From: Janthinobacterium fluminis
Lineage (GTDB): Bacteria > Pseudomonadota > Gammaproteobacteria > Burkholderiales > Burkholderiaceae_D
Assembly: GCF_028595325.1 (NCBI RefSeq)
Contig: NZ_JAQQXR010000004.1
Coordinates: forward strand, 186,001-250,000
Length of the DNA stretch: 64,000 nucleotides
Direction: 5' to 3'
The translations under genes and the position numbers were made by a program. Under the pieces are notes generated by a model. It was not told where the DNA came from and ran no database searches. It worked only from the letters and a program-made list of their open reading frames with translations. Shown here piece after piece: positions 43,449 to 52,362 of this stretch (position 1 is the first letter of the stretch; every line of letters begins with the position of its first letter).

Positions 43449-44209
43449 GCGCAGCGCTGAACCAGGTGGCCGGCCAGCACCTGATCGACATACGCAAGGT
43501 CAGCAAGAGCTATTTCTCCGGCACGGTGGAAACCCAGGTGCTGTTCGGCATCGACCTGGCCGTGCCGCGCGGCGACTTCCTCGCCGTCATGGGCCAGTCC
43601 GGCTCGGGCAAGTCGACGCTGATGAATATTTTCGGCTGCCTCGACCAGGCCACCGGCGGCACTTACCTGCTCAACGGCATCGACACGCTGACCCTGTCGC
43701 GCGCCGAGCTGGCGACCATCCGCAACCGCACCATCGGCTTCGTGTTCCAGAGCTTCAACCTGATCAAGCGCATGAGCGTGGCCGAAAACGTCGCGCTGCC
43801 GCTGATCTACGCCGGCGTCGCGCGCAAGCAGGCGCACGCCAAGGCGCTGGTCGAACTGGAACGGGTCGGCCTCAAGGAACTGGCCCAGCGCACACCGAAC
43901 CAGCTGTCCGGCGGCCAGCAGCAGCGCGTGGCGATCGCCCGCGCCCTCGTCGGCGACCCGCCGCTGATCCTCGCCGACGAACCCACCGGCAACCTCGACA
44001 CCCAGACCAGCATCGACATCATGCGCTCCTTCCAGCAACTGAACGAAGAGCGCGGCATCACCATCCTGCTGGTCACGCACGAGCCCGACATCGCCGCCTA
44101 CAGCAAGCGCCTGATGCGCCTGAAGGACGGCCGCGTGCTCTACGACGGCCCGGCCGCCGAAGGCTTGCGCCAACTGGCGCAAAGCCACGAGCAACTGGCC
44201 TCGGCCTGA
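43445..44209 (+). CDS. MacB-type ABC exporter ATPase
   Basis: 254-residue ATPase of the LolD/MacB class. Walker A GQSGSGKST is near 50, signature LSGGQQQRVAIARAL near 155, Walker B LILADEPTGNLD near 178, and the switch histidine in VTHEPD. It is a separate polypeptide from its permease, unlike E. coli MacB, in which both are fused. It is coupled to the adaptor gene by an ATGA overlap. Confidence 0.93.
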   Translation: MSAALNQVAGQHLIDIRKVSKSYFSGTVETQVLFGIDLAVPRGDFLAVMGQSGSGKSTLMNIFGCLDQATGGTYLLNGIDTLTLSRAELATIRNRTIGFVFQSFNLIKRMSVAENVALPLIYAGVARKQAHAKALVELERVGLKELAQRTPNQLSGGQQQRVAIARALVGDPPLILADEPTGNLDTQTSIDIMRSFQQLNEERGITILLVTHEPDIAAYSKRLMRLKDGRVLYDGPAAEGLRQLAQSHEQLASA

Positions 44210-44243
44210 GGCGCGCCCCCTCTTCACCGACACAGGACACCGC

Positions 44244-45467
44244 ATGAATTTTCTGCAAGTAGTCGTCGAGGCTTTCCGCTCGATGAGCGCGAACCGCCTG
44301 CGCACCGTATTGACCATGCTCGGCATCATCATCGGCATCACCTCGGTGGTGCTGCTGCTGGCACTGGGCGACGCGATGAAGGCCTTCATCGGCGCCCAGC
44401 TGGAACAACTGGGCACGAATATGCTGTTCATCTCGCCCGGCGGCGACCCCGCCTCCGGGCAGCGCCTGCGCGCCGGCGCCGCGCCCTCGCTGTCGCTGGC
44501 CGACGCCGAGGCGCTGGACGCCCTGCCCAGCCTGAACGGCGCGGCGGCCGCGCTGCAAGGCGCCTTCAAGCTGACGGCCGGCAATGAAACGACGACCAGC
44601 ACGGTGCGCGGCGTCACCCCGGCGATGTTCAAGATCCGCAACTGGAAAATCGAGCAGGGCAGCGCCTTCAGCGAGGCCGACGTGCGCGCGGCCGCCCGCA
44701 TGGTCGTCATCGGTAGCAAGGTGGCCGACCAGTTCTTCTACAAGATCGACCCGCTGGGCAAGTTCATCCGCATTGAAAACGTCGCCTTCCAGGTCGTCGG
44801 CGTGCTGCACGGCGAGGGCAAGCAAGTCGACGGCGGCGACCTGGCCGAGCTCGTGCTGGTGCCGATCACGGCGGCGCGCGCCAACCTGATACGCAGCACC
44901 TTCCCCAACAACGTGCAATACGTCGTCGCCCAGGGCAAATCCGGCGGGAAATTGAAGGATGGCATAGAGGACATCAAGGAAACGCTGCGCGACCGCCACC
45001 ACATCAAGTTCGAGGAACCGGACGATTTCCGCATCGACAACCTCGCCTCCTTCGCCGAAACGGCGAAAAACATCAGCACCGGCATCGCCGCGCTGCTGGG
45101 CCTGATCGGCGCCATCTCGCTGGTCGTCGGCGGCATCGGCATCATGAACATCATGCTCGTCTCCGTCACCGAGCGCACCCGGGAAATCGGCATACGCATG
45201 GCCATCGGCGCCAAGCCGCGCGACGTGCTGCTGCAATTTCTGACAGAGGCGGTGGTCATCTGCCTGGTCGGCGGCATCATCGGCATCCTGCTGGCCAGCG
45301 GTTTCGCCGCCGCCATCACGGCGACCGGCAAATTCGACGTCGCCATCACCTCGTCGGCGGTGCTGGTGGCCTGCGGCTTCTCCAGCCTGGTCGGCGTATT
45401 CTTCGGCTACTACCCGGCGCGGCGCGCGTCGAAACTGCTGCCGGTGGACTGCCTGCGCTACGAGTAG
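44244..45467 (+). CDS. MacB-type ABC permease (FtsX family)
   Basis: 407-residue permease with one N-terminal hydrophobic segment (about 20-42), a large periplasmic domain (about 50-270) and three C-terminal segments (about 275-300, 330-355, 365-390). The start LRTVLTMLGIIIGITSVV and the conserved VGGIGIMNIMLVSVTERTRE are typical of MacB. It lies 34 bp after the ATPase gene and completes the macA-type operon. Confidence 0.93.
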   Translation: MNFLQVVVEAFRSMSANRLRTVLTMLGIIIGITSVVLLLALGDAMKAFIGAQLEQLGTNMLFISPGGDPASGQRLRAGAAPSLSLADAEALDALPSLNGAAAALQGAFKLTAGNETTTSTVRGVTPAMFKIRNWKIEQGSAFSEADVRAAARMVVIGSKVADQFFYKIDPLGKFIRIENVAFQVVGVLHGEGKQVDGGDLAELVLVPITAARANLIRSTFPNNVQYVVAQGKSGGKLKDGIEDIKETLRDRHHIKFEEPDDFRIDNLASFAETAKNISTGIAALLGLIGAISLVVGGIGIMNIMLVSVTERTREIGIRMAIGAKPRDVLLQFLTEAVVICLVGGIIGILLASGFAAAITATGKFDVAITSSAVLVACGFSSLVGVFFGYYPARRASKLLPVDCLRYE

Positions 45468-45499
45468 GTCAAGACAAACCCGGCAGCGTCGCCCGCGCT

Positions 45500-45706
45500 T
45501 TATTTTTTGATCTGATTGCCGATGACGCCGCCGACCACGGCGCCACCGACGGCACCGCCAGTATCGCCACCGCTCAAGACCGAACCGGCGACACCGCCGA
45601 CGGCGGCGCCGATGGCCGTGTTACGCTGCCGCGGCGTCATCTCGCCGCATGCGGCCACCAGCGTCAGGCTGAGGACGGCCGCCGCCGTTTTCTTCCATCC
45701 GTTCAT
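45500..45706 (-). CDS. Small glycine-zipper lipoprotein (OsmB-like)
   Basis: 68-residue protein with a signal peptide ending in the lipobox VAAC (residue 20 cysteine). The rest is a glycine zipper, GAAVGGVAGSVLSGG and GGAVVGGVIGNQIKK, that could insert as a hairpin in the outer membrane. AAGGAG lies seven bases before ATG 45706. It converges with the exporter operon. Members of this class are often stress-induced. Confidence 0.8.
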   Translation of the reverse strand: MNGWKKTAAAVLSLTLVAACGEMTPRQRNTAIGAAVGGVAGSVLSGGDTGGAVGGAVVGGVIGNQIKK

Positions 45707-45836
45707 GATGCGCTCCTTCGCATTGCCACATCTATGAGGTTGGATTGGCGGCGCGGGAGCAAGTTCCAGGCGATCGATCTTGTGCGCCTTTGCGCCAGAC
45801 GGAAACGGCATCCGGCCAACGCCGCTACACTGCTTC

Positions 45837-46787
45837 ATGACCACGCCCCGCGACGATTACGACACGCCCTGGAAGGATGCCGTGACGCGGTATTTTCCCG
45901 CGTTCATGGCATTCTATTTTCCGCAGGCCCACGCGGAGATCGACTGGTCCCGCGGCCATGTTTTTCTTGAGCAGGAACTGGCCCAGGTGGCGCGCGACGC
46001 CGCGCTGGGCAAGCGCCTGGCCGACAAACTGGTGCGGCTGACCTTGCGCGACGGCAGTGCGCAATGGCTGTTGCTGCATCTGGAGGTGCAGGGGCGGCGC
46101 GACCCGGGCTTCGCCGAGCGCATGTTCGTCTACAACTACCGCATTTTCGACCATTACCGCCAGCCCGTCGCCAGCCTGGCGCTGCTGGCCGACGACAGCG
46201 CCGGCTGGCGGCCCGATGCCTACGCCTACCAGCGGCTCGGCTGCACGATGGGCATCACGTTTCCCGTCGTCAAACTGAGCGACTTCGCCGGCCGCCTCGA
46301 ACAGTTGCCGGACGACCCCAATCCCTTCGCGCTGCTCACTGCGGCCCAGCTGTCGGCGCGCCAAACCAAAGGCGACGCGCAGCGGCGCGCCGCCGAGAAG
46401 TGGCGCTTGCTCACACTGCTCTTTCAGCGTCAATGGGACAGGCAGGCTATCATTGATTTGTTGATGGTGATCGACTGGATGATGCGCCTGCCCATGCCGC
46501 TGGAGCGGCAGCTCAGGCAGCGCATCGGGGATATGGAAAGGAGCCGCGTTATGCCTTACATCTCATCGTTTGAACGCATTGCCCGGAGCGACGGCCGCAA
46601 GCAAGGACGCCAGGAGGGCTTGCGCGAAGGACAATTTCTGCTGCTGACGCAGCTATTAAATCAGCGCTTCGGCCCCTTGCCCGCGCACTTGGCGCAGCGT
46701 CTTGCGCAAGGCACGACTGAGGACTTGTCGGCATGGTCCAAGGCTTTCGTGAACGCCACGACATTGGACCAGGTGTTCCAGAGCTAG
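45837..46787 (+). CDS. DUF4351 protein, Rpn/PD-(D/E)xK-like
   Basis: 316-residue protein. The N-terminal 200 residues resemble Rpn-type transposase/nuclease proteins, with TPWKDAVTRYFPAFMAFYFP and WLLLHLEVQGRRDPGFAERM, where LEVQ is the likely ExQ of the nuclease core. The C-terminal 60 residues are a DUF4351 domain (LTQLLNQRFGPLP). The start at 45837 begins MTTPRDDYDTPWKD. Nothing nearby suggests a mobile element. Such genes are often multicopy in a genome. Confidence 0.75.
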   Translation: MTTPRDDYDTPWKDAVTRYFPAFMAFYFPQAHAEIDWSRGHVFLEQELAQVARDAALGKRLADKLVRLTLRDGSAQWLLLHLEVQGRRDPGFAERMFVYNYRIFDHYRQPVASLALLADDSAGWRPDAYAYQRLGCTMGITFPVVKLSDFAGRLEQLPDDPNPFALLTAAQLSARQTKGDAQRRAAEKWRLLTLLFQRQWDRQAIIDLLMVIDWMMRLPMPLERQLRQRIGDMERSRVMPYISSFERIARSDGRKQGRQEGLREGQFLLLTQLLNQRFGPLPAHLAQRLAQGTTEDLSAWSKAFVNATTLDQVFQS

Positions 46788-46821
46788 CCATGCCCCCGGC
46801 ACGCCGTTCAAGCGGCTGGGC

Positions 46822-47646
46822 TTAAGCGGCCAGCAGGCGGTCGGCGTGCGCATAGACGACGCAGCCGTGCTGGCGCGCGAAGCCGACCAGGCAGATGCCG
46901 GCCCGCTCGGCCATGTCGACGGCCAGCGCGGTCGGCGCCGAGATCGTCGCCAGCAGGCCGATGTCGGCGCGCGCCGCCTTTTGCACCAGCTCGTAGCTGG
47001 CGCGGCTGCTCATGATGGCGAAGCCCGGCCGGCGCGCGCCGCCCCGCGCCAGCGCGCCGATCAGCTTGTCGAGGGCGTTGTGGCGGCCGACGTCCTCGCG
47101 CACCAGCGCGATGGCGCCGTCCGGGCCGGCCCAGGCGGCCGCGTGCACGGCCCCGGTCAGCGCGTTCAGCGCCTGCAGCGGCGCCAGCGCGCCGAAGGCG
47201 GCCATCAGCGCGGCCTTGCCGACCGGCGCGCGCGCCGTCACCGGCGGCAGTTGCGTGTCGAGGGCGCCCAGGCTCTCCAAACCGCACAGGCCGCAGCCGG
47301 TGTTGCCGGCCAGGCTACGGCGCTTCTCCTTCAGGCGCATGAAGCAGGCGCCGGAGATGGTCATCCGCAATTCGATGCCGACGGTGCCCGGCGTTTGCAC
47401 GCAGTCGATGTCGTAGATGTCGGCGGCGCTGTCGACGATGCGCTCGGACAGGCTGAAGCCGACGCCGAAATCGTCCAGGTCCAGCGGCGTGGCCATCATC
47501 ACGGCGTGGGCCACGCCGTTGTAGACCAGCGCCACCGGCGTTTCCTCGGCCACCGCATCGCTCGTCGGCAAGCCGGCGCCGCCGGGCGCATGGCGCGTCA
47601 CGGGCAGATTGCTCCAGGCCGCCAGGTTCGGCTCGCTCACTGACAT
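46822..47646 (-). CDS. fdhD: Formate dehydrogenase accessory sulfurtransferase FdhD
   Basis: 274-residue protein that transfers sulfur to the molybdenum cofactor of formate dehydrogenases. The NTGCGLCGLESL motif with CxxC lies near 120, and REDVGRHNALDKLIG is the cofactor-binding stretch. The start at 47646 overlaps the preceding small gene by 10 bases. It follows a YdeP-like oxidoreductase in the same operon, the likely client. Confidence 0.95.
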   Translation of the reverse strand: MSVSEPNLAAWSNLPVTRHAPGGAGLPTSDAVAEETPVALVYNGVAHAVMMATPLDLDDFGVGFSLSERIVDSAADIYDIDCVQTPGTVGIELRMTISGACFMRLKEKRRSLAGNTGCGLCGLESLGALDTQLPPVTARAPVGKAALMAAFGALAPLQALNALTGAVHAAAWAGPDGAIALVREDVGRHNALDKLIGALARGGARRPGFAIMSSRASYELVQKAARADIGLLATISAPTALAVDMAERAGICLVGFARQHGCVVYAHADRLLAA

Positions 47647-47885
47647 GCGGCGCGCCCCTTCTCCGTCAACGCCAGCAGGGTGCGCTCGCCGTCCTGGCGC
47701 ACCCGCACCAGGCCCGGACCGGGCGCGCCGCCGATGACGTCGTCGCCGAGGTAGGCCAGGCAGCGCAGCAGGCTGCTCTGGCGCACGCCGAGGCGCTTGC
47801 ACAGGCGCGCCGCCGACACCGCTTCCGTGTGGGCCGCCAGTTCCGCCAGCAGGGCCAGCGCCAGCGCGTCGCCGGGCGCCGTCAT
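47637..47885 (-). CDS. Small winged-helix-like protein between ydeP and fdhD
   Basis: 82-residue frame from ATG 47885, overlapping the ydeP-like stop (ATGA) and the fdhD start. LALLAELAAHTEAVSAARLCKRLGVRQSSLLRCLAYLGDDVIGG looks like a winged helix-turn-helix, and VRVRQDGERTLLALTEKGRAAC a beta-wing with a short tail. No regulator of this size is assigned by name here. The two overlaps imply strict coupling with both neighbours, so it is more likely a cofactor or regulatory partner than a chance ORF. Confidence 0.7.
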   Translation of the reverse strand: MTAPGDALALALLAELAAHTEAVSAARLCKRLGVRQSSLLRCLAYLGDDVIGGAPGPGLVRVRQDGERTLLALTEKGRAACQ

Positions 47886-50185
47886 GCCGCGGCCGCGTGC
47901 GCCGTCAGCACGATGGGAATGGATTTCGACGTCGGCGTGCGGGCGAAGTCGGCGAAGCTCGACAGCGGCACCAGGCCGTTGGTTTCCGGGAAGTAGGCGG
48001 CCACGCAGCCGCGCGGGATGTTGTAGCCCACCAGCAGGAAACGTTTGGCCTGGCGCCGCGCGCCGTCGTCGCACAGGCTCTCCAGGTCGACCCAGGCGCC
48101 CGCTTGCAGGCCCAGCTCGGCGATGTCGTCCGGATTGATGAATAGCACGCGGCGCTCGCCGAAGACGCCGCGGTAGCGGTCGTTCATGCCGTAGATGGTG
48201 GTGTTGTACTGGTCGTGCGAGCGCATCGTCGTCAGGTTGAAGACGGGCGAGGCGCGGCCGCTGCGCGCCAGATGGATGGGCAGGTCCGTGGGCACCGGGT
48301 GGGCGTAGAAATTCGCCTTGCCGGTCGCCGTCAACCACAGGCGCTCGGCCGCGGTGTTGCGCAGGTGGAAGCCGCCGGGCACCTTGACGCGGGCGTTGAA
48401 GTCGGCGAAGTCCTCGAACACGGCGGCGATCTTGTCGCGGATGCGGTCGTAGTCGGCCACCAGGCCCATCCAGTCGGTCTTGCTGCGCCCCTTCAGCGTC
48501 GCCACGGCCAGGCGGGCGACGATCATCGGCTCGGACAGCAGCGTCGGCGAGGACGGCGCGTTGATGCCGGACGACAGGTGCACCATGCTCATCGAATCCT
48601 CGACGCTGACGGCCTGCGGGCCGCTGGCCTGCTGGTCGATCTCGGTGCGGCCCAGGCAGGGCAGGATCAGGGCCTCGGCGCCGCAGACGAGGTGGCTGCG
48701 GTTCAACTTGGTGGCGACGTGCACCGTCAAGCCGCACTGGCGCAGCGCCCGCTCGGTCACCTGCGTGTCCGGCGTGGCGGCGGCGAAGTTGCCGCCCATG
48801 GCGAAGAAGACCTTGCCCGGCTCGGCCAGCATGGCTTCGATGGCGCCGACCGTGTCGTAGCCGTGCTCGCGCGGCGGCGTGAAGTCGAACACCTCGCCGA
48901 GGCGGTCGAGGAAGGCCGGCTTCGGTTTCTCGAAGATGCCCATGGTGCGGTCGCCCTGCACATTGCTGTGGCCGCGCACGGGGCAGGGCCCGGCGCCGGG
49001 CCGGCCTATATTGCCGCGCAACAGCAGCAGATTGGTGATCATCTGGATCGTCGCCACGGAATGGCGGTGCTGGGTGATGCCCATGCCCCAGCAGGCGATG
49101 ACCTTGCCGGCGCCCATGTAGACGTCGGCGGCGCGGCGGATCTGCGCCAGCTCCAGGCCCGATTCGCGGACGATGACGTCCCAGGGCTCGGCCAGCACAT
49201 CGGCCATGAAGGCGGCGAAGTTGGCCGTGTGCTCGGCGATGAAGGCGACGTCGATCAGGCGCGCCGCGCCGCTTGCCTGCGCCGCGGCATCCGCCTCCAG
49301 CACGCATTTGATCATGCCCTTGACGGCGGCCAGGTCGCCGCCTATCTTCAACTGGAAATAGTCGGACGAGATCGCCGTCGCGCCGTCGCCCAGCATTTCG
49401 CCGGCGCTTTGCGGGTTCTGGAACTTTTCCAGGCCGCGCTCGCGCAGCGGATTAAACGAGACGATGGCGGCGCCGCGCTTGGCGGCGCCGCGCAGCTCGC
49501 CCAGCATGCGCGGGTGGTTGGTGCCGGGGTTCTGGCCGAAGATGAACAGCGCGTCGGCCAGCTGGAAGTCCGACAGCAGCACCGTGCCCTTGCCGACGCC
49601 GACGGCCTCGCGCATCGCGTAGCCGGACGGCTCGTGGCACATATTCGAGCAGTCGGGGAAGTTGTTGGTGCCGAATTCGCGCACAAACAACTGGTACAGG
49701 AAGGCCGCCTCGTTGCTGGTCCGCCCGGAGGTGTAGAAAATCGCGTCGTTCGGCGACGCCAGCGCGTTCAGGCGCGCGGCGATCAGGTCGAAGGCTTCGT
49801 CCCAGCCGATTTCCCGGTAGCGGTCGCTGGCGCGGTGGTAGCGCATCGGCCGGGTCAGCCTGCCCTGCCCCTCCAGCCAGTGGTCGGACTGCTGCGCCAG
49901 CCACGCCACCGTGTGCTGGGCGATCAGTTCCGGCGTGGCGCGCCGCGCCGTCGACTCGGCGGCGATGGCCTTGGCGCCGTTTTCGCAAAACTCGAAGGTC
50001 GAGGTGTGGTCCTGGTCCGGCCAGGCGCAGCCGGGGCAGTCGAAGCCGTCCGGCTGGTTGGCCGACAGCAGCGTGCGCGCGCCCTTGGCGGGAATGCCCT
50101 GCGCGATGATCTGCTGGGCCACGCTTTTCAGCGCGCCCCAGCCGCCGGCCGGCCGGTCGTACACCTGGACTATCTTTTTGCTCAT
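47882..50185 (-). CDS. FdhF/YdeP family molybdopterin oxidoreductase
   Basis: 767-residue molybdenum enzyme related to formate dehydrogenase H and YdeP. The N-terminal FDCPGCAWPDQDH may be an iron-sulfur or cofactor site, with fewer cysteines than classic FdhF. CSNMCHEPSGYAM, FGQNPGTNHPRML, RGNIGRPGAGPCPVRGHSN and the C-terminal RSHDQYNTT are molybdopterin motifs. The start at 50185 begins MSKKIVQVYDRPAGGWG, preceded by GGGGGAG. The reaction is not established for YdeP proteins (acid resistance in E. coli). It is followed by the small winged-helix gene and fdhD. Confidence 0.88.
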   Translation of the reverse strand: MSKKIVQVYDRPAGGWGALKSVAQQIIAQGIPAKGARTLLSANQPDGFDCPGCAWPDQDHTSTFEFCENGAKAIAAESTARRATPELIAQHTVAWLAQQSDHWLEGQGRLTRPMRYHRASDRYREIGWDEAFDLIAARLNALASPNDAIFYTSGRTSNEAAFLYQLFVREFGTNNFPDCSNMCHEPSGYAMREAVGVGKGTVLLSDFQLADALFIFGQNPGTNHPRMLGELRGAAKRGAAIVSFNPLRERGLEKFQNPQSAGEMLGDGATAISSDYFQLKIGGDLAAVKGMIKCVLEADAAAQASGAARLIDVAFIAEHTANFAAFMADVLAEPWDVIVRESGLELAQIRRAADVYMGAGKVIACWGMGITQHRHSVATIQMITNLLLLRGNIGRPGAGPCPVRGHSNVQGDRTMGIFEKPKPAFLDRLGEVFDFTPPREHGYDTVGAIEAMLAEPGKVFFAMGGNFAAATPDTQVTERALRQCGLTVHVATKLNRSHLVCGAEALILPCLGRTEIDQQASGPQAVSVEDSMSMVHLSSGINAPSSPTLLSEPMIVARLAVATLKGRSKTDWMGLVADYDRIRDKIAAVFEDFADFNARVKVPGGFHLRNTAAERLWLTATGKANFYAHPVPTDLPIHLARSGRASPVFNLTTMRSHDQYNTTIYGMNDRYRGVFGERRVLFINPDDIAELGLQAGAWVDLESLCDDGARRQAKRFLLVGYNIPRGCVAAYFPETNGLVPLSSFADFARTPTSKSIPIVLTAHAAAA

Positions 50186-50261
50186 GTCTCCCCCTGTGCG
50201 TGCGGCTGACCTCGCCGCGTTCTCGTCTAGGGGGATTTTAAACGATGCGGCGGCGCCCCGC

Positions 50262-51116
50262 TTAGTTGGCGGGAAGCCGATACCATAGCTCTTTTCTGCC
50301 AAGGGGCGTGGCCTTGGGCAGCAAGGGGTTGTCCAGTTCCAGCACGCGGCGCCTGCCCAGGTTCAAGCCATCGGCCAGCCTGCCGTAATGGCGCTGGAAC
50401 AGCGCGTTGAAGCTGCCGTCCGCCAGCGCCTTTTCCAGCCCGGCCTCGATGTCGCGCGCCAGCTTGGTCTGCTGCTTGCCGACGAAGAAGTAAAACGCCG
50501 TCGGATAACGGATGATCAGATACGGGTCCAGCGCCAGTTGCAGGCCGGCGTGGCTGGCCAGCTCGCTGCCGACCTCGATCACGGAGCGCGGGAAATAGTC
50601 GATGCGCTCGACCGCCAGTTGCTTGAACAAGCCCTCGTAGGTGGTCGAGCCGTCGAACACGTGCAAGCCGTTGTGCTGGAGGATGGCCGTGTCGGGCCAG
50701 TCGCGCATCTGCCCGGCCGCGAACTGGCCCAGCTCGCGCACGCTGTGGACGCCTTGGAACAGCTGCGCCCGCTTCGCGCTGAGCAGCGCGATGCGCCAGC
50801 CGATCAGGCCGCGGTCGATCGGTATGCGGATCGGCAACAGCTCGGCCTCGCGGGCGTGGCTCGTCATGGTCCAGACGATGTTGACGGAGCCGGTACCGTC
50901 GACGATTTCCTGGATCACCCGGCTTTGCACCATCACCTGGGCCGACTGGCGCAGCGTGTACGGCGTGCCCGACTTCGCCAGCGCCAGCCGCAGCAGCGCC
51001 AGCACATAGTCGAGCTGGGGGTCGTGCTCGGCCTGGTGGCGCGGATAAATGATGGTGTCGGCGCGGGCGCAGGCCAGCGACAGGCACAACAGCAAAACGG
51101 GCAGGCAGCGCGGCAT
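50262..51116 (-). CDS. Periplasmic substrate-binding protein (SBP family 3-like)
   Basis: 284-residue exported protein. The signal peptide is MPRCLPVLLLCLSLACARA, and the mature part has two-lobed binding-protein features (YVLALLRLALAKSGTPYTLR, LQLALDPYLIIRYPTAFYFFVGK). The start at 51116 gives the signal peptide and has GGAG about ten bases upstream. No permease or ATPase lies next to it, so it may serve a sensor or an unlinked transporter. It is transcribed apart from the ydeP operon with a 76-bp gap. Confidence 0.75.
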   Translation of the reverse strand: MPRCLPVLLLCLSLACARADTIIYPRHQAEHDPQLDYVLALLRLALAKSGTPYTLRQSAQVMVQSRVIQEIVDGTGSVNIVWTMTSHAREAELLPIRIPIDRGLIGWRIALLSAKRAQLFQGVHSVRELGQFAAGQMRDWPDTAILQHNGLHVFDGSTTYEGLFKQLAVERIDYFPRSVIEVGSELASHAGLQLALDPYLIIRYPTAFYFFVGKQQTKLARDIEAGLEKALADGSFNALFQRHYGRLADGLNLGRRRVLELDNPLLPKATPLGRKELWYRLPAN

Positions 51117-51324
51117 TGCTCTTCTCCAGGGATTCTCCGGGGAACACCTTCTTATAGGGGGTGAAAACAGTATGTTCCCGCCAGCCGCGCTTGTCGACGA
51201 AAATCCGCTGCCGCCTGCCGCAGGCCGGCGGCGAGCACTTTGACGCAGATCAGTGAAACGCCCGGTCGCCCGCCTACACTGGCTCAATCAACCCGCTCCA
51301 AGGCGGGGCTCCAAGGAGGAAATC

Positions 51325-51600
51325 ATGCGCACCCCCATTGTATTAGCACTGGCTGCCACGCTATTGGCGGCCTGCACCACGCCGGCCGAGCAGGCCGCCT
51401 CGATGCAGCGCGAAATCGACCGCAAGATCGTCGTGTACGGCCCGGCCTGCAACAAGCTCGGCTACCAGTCCGGCAGCGATCCCTGGCGCAATTGCGTGCT
51501 GCAACTGAGCACCGACGAGGAAGCCAGGCGCTACGCCGGCTATCCGGGCTATCCCGGCTACCCCTACCGCTATCCCTACCGGGGTTTCTGGTATTACTGA
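51325..51600 (+). CDS. Small lipoprotein with GYP-repeat tail
   Basis: 91-residue protein with AAGGAGGAAATC before the ATG. The signal peptide ends in the lipobox LLAAC (Cys17). Cysteines are also in YGPACNKLGY and WRNCVL. The C-terminus is tyrosine- and proline-rich, with YAGYPGYPGYPYRYPYRG, giving GYP repeats. An outer-membrane lipoprotein of unknown role. Confidence 0.8.
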   Translation: MRTPIVLALAATLLAACTTPAEQAASMQREIDRKIVVYGPACNKLGYQSGSDPWRNCVLQLSTDEEARRYAGYPGYPGYPYRYPYRGFWYY

Positions 51601-51606
51601 GCTGAG

Positions 51607-52362
51607 CTAAGCCGGCGCGCGGCGGCTGCGGGCGAAGTCGGCCTTCGTCAGCGCCCGCCGCGAGGCCAGCAAATCGCCGATCAGGCGCTGGGCATGGCGT
51701 AGCAGGGCCGGATGGCGGGCGTCACGCGGATGCAGGCCCAGCCGTATCAACGGCGCCGATTGCTGCAGCCACGCCAGCGGGCGCGCGCAGCAGGGCGACA
51801 GGCGGCGTCCGACGCCGTTGCGGGCGGCATACACGAGGCTGGGCGCGAACACGCTGTCGTCCGGCGCCAGGCAGTGGAAATAGCGCAGCGTCGTCGTGTA
51901 TTCGAAGGGCAAGGCCCGCACGGCCGCCCAGGCGCCCTTGCTCAGCAGCCAGGCCGGGGCGACAAAGCCCCGCACCGGCCAGTTGCGCCGGCCGAACCAG
52001 GCCAGGCCCCGCTCCAGCCGCCGCCGCGCCTGCTCCATGTCGAGCGCGGCGAACTCGCCCTCGCCCTCGGTGTAGACGCGGCGCAGGAAACGTTCGCGCC
52101 AACGGCCCGGCAGCGGCGCCGTGTCGAGGTGGAAATAGCCGTGCAGCGCCAACTCGTGCCCCTGCGCCAACAGGTCGGCCAGCATGCCGTCGTAGGCCGC
52201 CGGCCAGTGCGCGCCGCGGTGGTAGTGCGGCACGACCAGCAGCGTCAGCGGAATATCCGCCACGGCCCGCACGGCCGCCAGCAGGCGCTGGCAATCCGGC
52301 CACGTGGCCGGCGCCACGTCGTGGATGGCCACGCACAGGGACTTCGGCTCAGCCGGCGCCAC
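51607..52362 (-). CDS. DUF2334 / polysaccharide deacetylase-like protein
   Basis: 251-residue protein with the deacetylase-like fold. VAIHDVAPATWPDC near residue 11 carries the HD metal pair, ELALHGYFHLD near 84 the HxxxH set, and GFVAPAWLLSKG follows near 155. GTG 52362 is chosen as start because GGAGG lies six bases upstream. The gene overlaps the end of the glycosyltransferase by 14 bases, so the two are translated together. It probably trims a glycan built by its partner. Confidence 0.85.
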   Translation of the reverse strand: MAPAEPKSLCVAIHDVAPATWPDCQRLLAAVRAVADIPLTLLVVPHYHRGAHWPAAYDGMLADLLAQGHELALHGYFHLDTAPLPGRWRERFLRRVYTEGEGEFAALDMEQARRRLERGLAWFGRRNWPVRGFVAPAWLLSKGAWAAVRALPFEYTTTLRYFHCLAPDDSVFAPSLVYAARNGVGRRLSPCCARPLAWLQQSAPLIRLGLHPRDARHPALLRHAQRLIGDLLASRRALTKADFARSRRAPA

